NCBI GenBank assembly: GCA_905212215.1
Contig: CAJMDR010000030.1
Span: 1 to 12,696 of the forward strand
Length of the DNA: 12,696 nucleotides
DNA from: an uncultured Porphyromonadaceae bacterium
Lineage (GTDB): Bacteria; Bacteroidota; Bacteroidia; Bacteroidales; Muribaculaceae
Direction: 5' to 3'
The stretch's first letter is position 1. Each line of letters begins with the position of its first letter. This document shows positions 1 to 5,797 of the stretch, piece after piece. A program made the translations under genes and the position numbers. The notes under the pieces are model-generated. The model was not told where the DNA came from, did not search any database, and saw only the letters and a list, made by a program, of their open reading frames with translations.

Positions 1-1
1 G

Positions 2-103
2 CGCTGTAAGGCGCTGTGGCTCAGCGTATTAACTCCTAAAGTGTCAAAGATGGGATTCCGGAATGTACAATACCATTTCCGCGACAAAGAGGTGAGAACC
101 TAA
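2..103 (+). CDS. C-terminal end of an upstream gene (partial, unrecognised)
   Basis: An open frame enters from the left edge and runs 33 codons to a TAA at 101-103. The tail is basic and aromatic and includes KMGFRNVQYHF. Tails of this kind occur at the ends of membrane-associated or glycosyltransferase-type proteins, but I cannot assign a family from so few residues. Codon choice resembles the neighbouring genes, and the frame ends 76 bases before the ATG of the glycosyltransferase on the same strand, which would fit two genes of one cluster. An open stretch this short can also arise by chance, so the call is tentative. Confidence 0.45.
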   Translation, partial: RCKALWLSVLTPKVSKMGFRNVQYHFRDKEVRT

Positions 104-142
104 TTTTACTGACTCTTCAAGTGGATGTAGGGGAGGGATTTT

Positions 143-174
143 TTTGCATAAATATGGCAAGAGTATTAATTTTG
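143..174 (+). promoter_or_regulatory. Bacteroidota-type promoter (-33 TTTG, -7 TAATTTTG)
   Basis: TTTG at 143-146 and TAATTTTG at 167-174 are separated by 20 bases, matching the known Bacteroidota consensus TTTG-N19-21-TAnnTTTG. The expected transcription start, at about 180-183, coincides with the ATG of the following gene. Either the transcript is leaderless or the match is accidental and lies inside an N-terminally longer reading frame. Confidence 0.5.
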
Positions 175-179
175 CGGTT

Positions 180-1163
180 ATGAAAACGAACGATGACGCG
201 CTACCCCTTGTGAGCGTTGCTATGGTGGCTTACCGTCAGGCACATCTCATAGAGCGTGCCATAAAGGGTGTGGCACGTCAGAAAGCACCTTTCCGTATAG
301 AATTGATTGTGGTTGACGACTGTTCTCCCGACGATACCTACGAGGTGGCGAAGCGTATGCAACGGCGCTATCCCGACATTGTGCGTGCATTCCGCAATGA
401 GTCGAACATAGGTCTGCAACGCAACTATCTTCGAGCCTTTGGCCGTTGTCGAGGCAAATATCTTGCTTTGTGTGACGCCGATGATTATTGGTGTGACCAC
501 AGCAAGCTGCGTCGTCAGGTAGAATATATGGAGGCGCATCCGGAATGTGCCGTCACTTTCCATAGAGTCATAAACCATTATGCGGGAACCGGGGTTAAGA
601 GCCTCAGCAATCCACGTCAGAAAACCGACTGTGGCATAGCCGAGCTGAGTCGTGGAAATTTCATTACCAACTGTTCCGTGGTTTATCGCCGGGAATTAGT
701 CGATCTGAAGTCACTTCCTGCATGGATTTCAAAGAATGTATGGCCGGACTATCCGGTTCATATGTTATATGCGGCAAAGGGCGACATCCATTATTTTTCC
801 CGTCCAATGGCTGTTTACCGTCAGGGAGACAAGGGCGCATGGACGACAGCGGGAGAATATGGGCGTCAGTCCAAGGCTCTGAATGTGCGGCGGCATTTAT
901 TAGAGGAATTCGCCGGCAGAACGGAGGCTGAGGAAGGTCTGAAAATGGCTGTGCGGAATATATTGGTGGTCATGACAACGTGCGCTCCCAATGAGGCAGA
1001 AAGGCAGAAAGCGATAGCAGAGCTGAAGGCTTCGTATGGTCTCAGCGAGGAACAGATAAATGACCTTGCAGAGAGTCGGAAACAGCGTCGAAGCCCATTG
1101 CAGAGAATACTTACCGGAGGCCGTAAGTTTGTGTCATTGTTCATACCTCTGCCAAGGCCTTGA
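180..1163 (+). CDS. Glycosyltransferase family 2 (GT-A fold)
   Basis: A 327-residue cytoplasmic glycosyltransferase expected to move a sugar from a nucleotide-sugar donor to a growing surface glycan. The N-terminal half has the family 2 layout: the first strand VSVAMVAYRQ at residues 11-20, the nucleotide-binding strand IVVDDCSPDDT at about 43-53 (D46, D47), and the metal-binding segment CDADDYW at 98-104, whose D99-A-D101 is the DxD-equivalent. No membrane segment is evident, and the C-terminal third is basic. The donor and acceptor cannot be read from sequence. The start is uncertain. I chose the ATG at 180 because nine residues then lead directly into the first core strand. An in-frame TTG at 144 would add 12 residues and has GGAGG at 132-136. 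Nearby export genes suggest a role in exopolysaccharide or capsule synthesis, but they lie on the other strand about 4 kb away. Confidence 0.85.
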   Translation: MKTNDDALPLVSVAMVAYRQAHLIERAIKGVARQKAPFRIELIVVDDCSPDDTYEVAKRMQRRYPDIVRAFRNESNIGLQRNYLRAFGRCRGKYLALCDADDYWCDHSKLRRQVEYMEAHPECAVTFHRVINHYAGTGVKSLSNPRQKTDCGIAELSRGNFITNCSVVYRRELVDLKSLPAWISKNVWPDYPVHMLYAAKGDIHYFSRPMAVYRQGDKGAWTTAGEYGRQSKALNVRRHLLEEFAGRTEAEEGLKMAVRNILVVMTTCAPNEAERQKAIAELKASYGLSEEQINDLAESRKQRRSPLQRILTGGRKFVSLFIPLPRP

Positions 1164-1192
1164 AGCTGGATTGAAAATTATTTGTAATTTTG
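1160..1192 (+). promoter_or_regulatory. Promoter of the TIM-barrel gene
   Basis: TAATTTTG at 1185-1192 is a full match to the Bacteroidota -7 element. A TTG at 1160-1162 lies 22 bases upstream, slightly wide of the usual spacing. It overlaps the stop codon of the glycosyltransferase and predicts a leader of roughly 15 nt before the ATG at 1215. The two + strand genes may therefore be transcribed separately. Confidence 0.6.
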
Positions 1193-1214
1193 CATCCGCA
1201 AAAATCTGATTACC

Positions 1215-1925
1215 ATGAACCGACCCGGACAACCACATTTGGTGGTAATGCTTACCTGCAATGATTATACGGTAGAAAACGCGGAGGAAATTTTCGAACA
1301 GAGTAAAAACAGCCGCGCCTTATACTGGGGAATGAAGGAGGAACCGCTTGACCCGCAACGTATGCAGTCGCTGTATGCAAAAATGCGGGAGAGTGGTAAA
1401 CGCACTGTGCTTGAAGTTGTAGGCTATACTGAGGCTGAGGCTTTGCGTGGTGCGGAGCTTGCGGAGATGTGTGGATGCAATTATCTCATGGGCACAAAAT
1501 TCCATCAGTCGGTTGCTGATTTCTGCCGCGATCATGGAATAAAATATATGCCTTTTGTCGGTACTGTGGAGGGAAGACCGTCGGTGCTGAAAGGGAGTGT
1601 GGATGAGATAATTGAGGAAGCAAAATACGCTGTTTCCCACGGTGCTTATGGAATAGACCTGTTGGGTTATAGATACGTCGGTGATGCAGTAACCCTTAAC
1701 CGGGAAGTGACAAAGGCATTAGCGCCATATCCAGTCTGTCTCGCAGGTAGCATAGACAGTATCGGACGTCTTGACGAGGTTATGGAGTCAGGTGCCGGTT
1801 CTTTCACCATAGGCAGCGCTTTCTTCAACAATAAATTCAATGGCAGTTTTGCCGAGCAGATAAACAGAGTCTGTGATTATCTTGCCCTCAGGGTTGCTGA
1901 ATCAAGAAGTTGTACAGTATGGTGA
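1215..1925 (+). CDS. Putative phosphate-binding TIM-barrel protein (unknown substrate)
   Basis: A 236-residue soluble protein with the periodic strand/helix pattern of a (beta/alpha)8 barrel. Likely strands are LVVMLTC (9-15), ALYWGM (35-40), TVLEVVGY (64-71), YLMGTKF (90-96), IKYMPFVG (109-116), YGIDLLGYRYVG (145-156), VCLAGSID (174-181) and SFTIGSAFF (196-204). The last two carry the AGS and IGSAFF turns that bind a substrate phosphate in the ribulose-phosphate-binding barrel superfamily (HisA/HisF, NanE, KGPDC). I recall conserved unnamed bacterial proteins of this type but cannot name a reaction. E67 and D148 are plausible active-site acids, by inference from their position at strand ends. 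It has its own promoter. The last 13 codons overlap the end of the convergent dehydrogenase gene and look like an extension beyond the barrel. Confidence 0.65.
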   Translation: MNRPGQPHLVVMLTCNDYTVENAEEIFEQSKNSRALYWGMKEEPLDPQRMQSLYAKMRESGKRTVLEVVGYTEAEALRGAELAEMCGCNYLMGTKFHQSVADFCRDHGIKYMPFVGTVEGRPSVLKGSVDEIIEEAKYAVSHGAYGIDLLGYRYVGDAVTLNREVTKALAPYPVCLAGSIDSIGRLDEVMESGAGSFTIGSAFFNNKFNGSFAEQINRVCDYLALRVAESRSCTVW

Positions 1926-4920
1926 GAGGATGGTAGGCTACAGCTCCAGTCCCATCCTCGATATGGCACCGGCATGATGTGCCGGGAGCAGCGATAATGG
2001 TTTCTCTATCCTTTTCCAGAGCATTGTATATTGCCGGAAACAACACCATTTCTCCAATCTCCATTGAAGTCCGGTAATGCTCTTCTTCATAACCAAAAGA
2101 GCCTGCCATGCCGCAACATCCGCTTGGTATAACCTTGACCTCCGCGCCTAAAAGTAAACGCAGCACTTCGGCCGTCTTCTCGATGCCGACAAGAGCTTTC
2201 TGGTGGCAGTGTCCATGCAGATATATGGTAGAGTTGCATTTCTGAAAACTTGAGGCGCTGATTCTTCCAGCTTTGATTTCATTCAGCAGAAACTCGTCAA
2301 AGAGCAGGCAGATTTTAGCCAATGCTTTGGCGTCGTTGCGCATTTCGGGTTCGACAAGATCGGGATACTCATCGCGGAAAGAGAGGATGCATGATGGTTC
2401 GATGCCTACGAGCGGTGCATTTTGGGTAATTTTGCCACTTAGTGACCTGACATTTCTTTCTGCGCATCTTTTTGCCCTTTTGAGCACTCCCTTTGAAATA
2501 GCCGCTCTGCCGCTTTCGCCATGTTCCGGTATCTCGACGTCATAGCCTAATGTCATAAGCAATTCAGCGAACTGCAATCCTAATTCAGCTTCCTGACTGT
2601 CGGTGAACTCATCGGCAAAAAGAAATACTTTCCCATTGCGTTGAGCGTCTTTAAGCCTCTTTTTTGTGGCAGTCCTGACCAGCGTCCGCATTGAATGACG
2701 GCTCAGTTTCGGCAAATTCCGTTCTGTGGAAAAGTGTAGAATATTCCTGATGACAGCGGATGAGAATGGTGCAGATACAATGCAGTTGTAAAGTTGCGGG
2801 AAGATTCTGCCCAGACGCTGTATACGGTCCATAGAGGCCACGAGACAGACTTTTAAGGGCGTTCCGGAAGTGTTATACCTTTGCTGTAAAATCTCGGCTC
2901 TGAGACGGGTTATGTCAACGTTGGATGGACATTCGCCTCTGCATCCTTTGCAGGCAAGACATGAGTCAAGCATTTGCTTTAGTTCAGGTGAAGAGAACAC
3001 TGACCGCTTTTCTCCGTATGAAAGCCCCGAGATACCATAGGTGAGAATCTCGCGTAAAACGTTGGCTCTTGCTCTTGTTGAGTCGAGTTCATTGCCGGAA
3101 TGTTTGAATGCAGGGCACATAGTGCCGCCGATTATGTTCGACTTACGGCAATCTCCGGCTCCGTTGCATTGCTCCACCGAGCACATAAGCGCATGACACT
3201 GCGATGAAACACCACTTGCTCCGGGTATGTCGCATTCATCGAAGGCGGCACGCCAGTTGAAGTAGGTGTGATCTTCTGGCAATGCTTCCTTTATCTTGTA
3301 ACCTTGCTCTGGTTCAAAACGAAGATACGAGTCCATGGGAGGCGTATCGGTGATTTTACCGATGTTGAAAATTCCCGTAGGATCCCATGTGGTTTTAACC
3401 TCTTTCATGAGGCGATAAGCCTCCTGTCCGTAGACCACCGGTATGAACTCGCCACGCAGCCGGCCATCGCCATGTTCTCCGCTAAGGCTGCCTCTATGTT
3501 TCTTTACCAACATAGCTGTGCGCTGAGCTATTTCACGGAACTGATGTCTACCTTTTTGACTTTTTATGTTCAGAATGGGGCGGAGATGCAGTTCCCCTGT
3601 ACTTATGTGGCCGTAATATACACAATTGAGTCCCAGAGCATCAAGTTCCTTGTTGAGGTCGTGAACGAAAGCTGCGAGTCTTTCCGGAGGAATAGCGGTA
3701 TCTTCTATCACCCCAACGGGTTTGGTGTCGCCTTTCATGCCGTTGAGAAGGCCGAGGCTTGCTTTGCGTAGCCCATAGACGCGGCTTATGTCTTTGCCAT
3801 CGACCTTAGTAATGTGATAGGCAAGGCTGTTGTCGGGTAAAAGAAGAGCATTGCTGATTTTTTTAGCTTTCGCTTGCAATAATTCAGGAGATTCTGCGCG
3901 TAGCTCAACACAGAGGATTCCTGCCGGGTCGCCGTTGATGAAAAATCTGTTTCGTTGCTGGGCAATATTCCCTTCGCTGAGTTTCAGAATCTGTCTGTCG
4001 ATAAGTTCAATGGCCTCGGGATTATGTCTTAGTGCTACGATGTTGGCCTTGAAACATTTCTCTACAGTGTCGCAATGCACGCACAGCATCATGGCGTGGG
4101 GGAGAGGCAAAGGGTCGAGTGAGAGGGTGATTTCGGTTATGAATGCCAGGGTGCCTTCGCTTCCAACCAATAGGGTAGAAAGATTGATATTGCGCTCTTC
4201 AAACTCTTTACCGGTCGGGCGAAGGGTCTCTATAACCTCATCAATAGCATATCCGCAGCTACGACGTCGCAACGTCTTTTCGGGATAGTTGTTGTCTATG
4301 ACCTCGAGGATTGACGGAGTGAGAGCAAACCGTAAGAGTTGAGCATAGATACCTTCTATAATGGAGTCCGGCTTATCCTTTTCCCAGAACCGTTTCCCGA
4401 ACCGTGTTTGAAGTTCCTTTACTGAATATTCTTTGAAAGTCTCTATGGAACCATCGGAGAGGACACCTTTTGCCGCCACTACATGATGCCGCGTGCTTCC
4501 GTATATCAGTGAATGTGTTCCGCATGAATTGTTGCCAAACATACCACCGATACAGCATCTATTGGAGGTGGAAGTCTCAGGGCTGAAAAACAGTCCATGG
4601 GGTTTCAGGGCAACGTTAAGCTCATCCCGCACCACTCCCGGCTGAACCGTAGCCATGCGCTTCCCCGGGTCTATGACGAGAATTTTATTTAGGTGCCTGC
4701 TTATATCAGCTACAATGCCACTGCCGACAACCTGACCCGCCACAGATGTCCCTGCCGCCCTCGGAATGATATGAGTATTCAGCTTTTCAGCCTCAAGCAC
4801 AAGTTTCTGAATATCGGATTCCGATTCGGGAAACGCAACACCATAGGGGAGCTCACGGTATATGCTTGCATCGGTGGCGTATGCTATTCGGTGCAAGTTG
4901 TCGGTATGAATCTCGACCAT
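1888..4920 (-). CDS. FAD- and Fe-S-dependent D-2-hydroxyacid dehydrogenase (GlcD-GlcF fusion, YdiJ-like)
   Basis: A 1010-residue redox enzyme expected to oxidise a D-2-hydroxyacid such as lactate, glycolate or 2-hydroxyglutarate to the 2-oxoacid and pass electrons through FAD and Fe-S clusters to a respiratory acceptor. The N-terminal half is a GlcD-like flavoprotein: a PCMH-type FAD domain at about 26-270 (PRAAGTS 53-59, GMFGNNSCGTHS 126-137, LVGSEGTLAF 251-260) and an FAD-oxidase C-terminal domain at about 275-520 with GEHGDGR at 481-487. The second half is GlcF-like. A first cysteine group lies at about 580-602 (CNGAGDC, TMCPAF), a classical CxxCxxCxxxCP at 654-665, and a cysteine-rich domain follows with HGHCHQK (902-908) and SGCCG (933-937). 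Length and order match the E. coli YdiJ type of about 1018 residues. It lies 71 bp after the phosphatase gene with no visible promoter, so it may be the last gene of the export operon. Substrate is not determinable here. Confidence 0.88.
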   Translation of the reverse strand: MVEIHTDNLHRIAYATDASIYRELPYGVAFPESESDIQKLVLEAEKLNTHIIPRAAGTSVAGQVVGSGIVADISRHLNKILVIDPGKRMATVQPGVVRDELNVALKPHGLFFSPETSTSNRCCIGGMFGNNSCGTHSLIYGSTRHHVVAAKGVLSDGSIETFKEYSVKELQTRFGKRFWEKDKPDSIIEGIYAQLLRFALTPSILEVIDNNYPEKTLRRRSCGYAIDEVIETLRPTGKEFEERNINLSTLLVGSEGTLAFITEITLSLDPLPLPHAMMLCVHCDTVEKCFKANIVALRHNPEAIELIDRQILKLSEGNIAQQRNRFFINGDPAGILCVELRAESPELLQAKAKKISNALLLPDNSLAYHITKVDGKDISRVYGLRKASLGLLNGMKGDTKPVGVIEDTAIPPERLAAFVHDLNKELDALGLNCVYYGHISTGELHLRPILNIKSQKGRHQFREIAQRTAMLVKKHRGSLSGEHGDGRLRGEFIPVVYGQEAYRLMKEVKTTWDPTGIFNIGKITDTPPMDSYLRFEPEQGYKIKEALPEDHTYFNWRAAFDECDIPGASGVSSQCHALMCSVEQCNGAGDCRKSNIIGGTMCPAFKHSGNELDSTRARANVLREILTYGISGLSYGEKRSVFSSPELKQMLDSCLACKGCRGECPSNVDITRLRAEILQQRYNTSGTPLKVCLVASMDRIQRLGRIFPQLYNCIVSAPFSSAVIRNILHFSTERNLPKLSRHSMRTLVRTATKKRLKDAQRNGKVFLFADEFTDSQEAELGLQFAELLMTLGYDVEIPEHGESGRAAISKGVLKRAKRCAERNVRSLSGKITQNAPLVGIEPSCILSFRDEYPDLVEPEMRNDAKALAKICLLFDEFLLNEIKAGRISASSFQKCNSTIYLHGHCHQKALVGIEKTAEVLRLLLGAEVKVIPSGCCGMAGSFGYEEEHYRTSMEIGEMVLFPAIYNALEKDRETIIAAPGTSCRCHIEDGTGAVAYHPLTILYNFLIQQP

Positions 4921-4991
4921 ATCTGAAATTGAGAAGGTAGGGGTCAGTTCTTATTTAAAGGATGATTCAGATGCGCTTGTATAGCCTGTTT

Positions 4992-5717
4992 TTAGACCGG
5001 ATTATGGGTGATTTCCATAAGGTAGTCTTTGTCCTTTTTCCGAAGGCGAATCTTGTTGAACCATTCTAATTGCCTTCTTGAATGGAGGTCGGAGCCTGTG
5101 TGGTTGTATTTTCGTTGCTCCACTAATGACCATGCTTTTTCCTGCGCTCTCGTACCGTAGAAACCGGTCAGTGAGAAGAGGTTGAGCTGGAAAAGTATGC
5201 CGAGGTCCTTGAGTGTGTCGTAATCTTTTTGCTCCATGTAGTCATATCGTTCAGGATGTGCAAGAAGAGGTGTATAACCCAACGACATTATTATTTCAAG
5301 GGTTTCGATGAATTTATGCGGTCTGTCGAAGTAAGATGTCTCTACCAACAACTTGTCATGTTGAGTTCCGATGGGTAGCAAGGTCTTCTCTTCCAGATTT
5401 TTCTGGAGCATCGAATCCATCATGTTCTCGGCGGCGAGGGAGAGCTTTATGTCACCGTTATATTCGGAACGTAGTGTGTCGAAAACATTGTGGAGCTTTT
5501 CGGGAGTGTTGCGCACCTCTTCCATAATGTGAGGGGTGAGCCATAGTTCTTTTACTCCCATATCTTCATAACGGGAAAGGATGGCAAGTGATTCTTCGAG
5601 ACTTTTTACGCCATCGTCAACTCCCGGCAGTATGTGGCTGTGGCAGTCGACATATTCTTGCAGAAACTCATTGTCTTGTTTCTTGCCGAACAGATTCCGG
5701 AGGAAAGATGCAGACAT
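4992..5717 (-). CDS. CpsB/CapC-family PHP-type tyrosine-protein phosphatase
   Basis: A 241-residue metal-dependent phosphatase of the PHP superfamily. Known members (Streptococcus CpsB, YwqE) remove phosphate from the tyrosine cluster of capsule-assembly kinases. Metal-binding motifs appear in family order: DCHSHILPGVDDG at 24-36 (D24, H26, H28), TPH at 61-63, a possible ligand E97, AHPERY at 153-158 (H154, R157) and GSDLHS at 208-213 (D210, H212). There is no signal peptide or membrane segment, so it acts in the cytoplasm. Length is near the family norm of about 240-255. The gene follows its probable substrate kinase by 80 bp, but a terminator-like hairpin fills that gap and ends about 11 nt before this ATG. 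Phosphatase output may therefore be lower than kinase output or separately controlled. Confidence 0.93.
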   Translation of the reverse strand: MSASFLRNLFGKKQDNEFLQEYVDCHSHILPGVDDGVKSLEESLAILSRYEDMGVKELWLTPHIMEEVRNTPEKLHNVFDTLRSEYNGDIKLSLAAENMMDSMLQKNLEEKTLLPIGTQHDKLLVETSYFDRPHKFIETLEIIMSLGYTPLLAHPERYDYMEQKDYDTLKDLGILFQLNLFSLTGFYGTRAQEKAWSLVEQRKYNHTGSDLHSRRQLEWFNKIRLRKKDKDYLMEITHNPV

Positions 5718-5739
5718 AACTACTTACTAAAAAATTTAT

Positions 5740-5783
5740 GCGGCTTCAACCGGATGTGTCCTGAAGATTCCGATTGAAGCCGC
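5740..5783 (-). terminator. Intra-operon terminator-like hairpin between kinase and phosphatase
   Basis: On the minus strand GCGGCTTCAATCGGA (5783-5769) pairs with TCCGGTTGAAGCCGC (5754-5740) across a 14-nt loop. The stem is 15 bp with one G-U pair; read on the + strand the same position would be an A-C mismatch, so the minus-strand RNA is the one that folds fully. AUAAAUUUUUU follows directly (5739-5729), as in an intrinsic terminator. The phosphatase ATG follows soon after. It probably attenuates transcription into the phosphatase and dehydrogenase genes. Confidence 0.7.
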
Positions 5784-5797
5784 TGGATTAATTCTTG

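Noticed and set aside
1..17. GCGCTGT repeated twice at the left edge
   Set aside because: Only two short copies inside a probable coding end; no array or mobile-element feature accompanies them.
3268..4288. Two + strand open frames of 152-167 codons opposite the dehydrogenase gene
   Set aside because: They lie antisense to strongly conserved FAD-domain and catalytic motifs; their length reflects codon bias of the real gene.
4921..4972. ATCTGAA/TTCAGAT inverted repeat before the dehydrogenase start
   Set aside because: Seven-base arms with a loop of nearly 40 bases are weak and not followed by a U-tract; easily chance.
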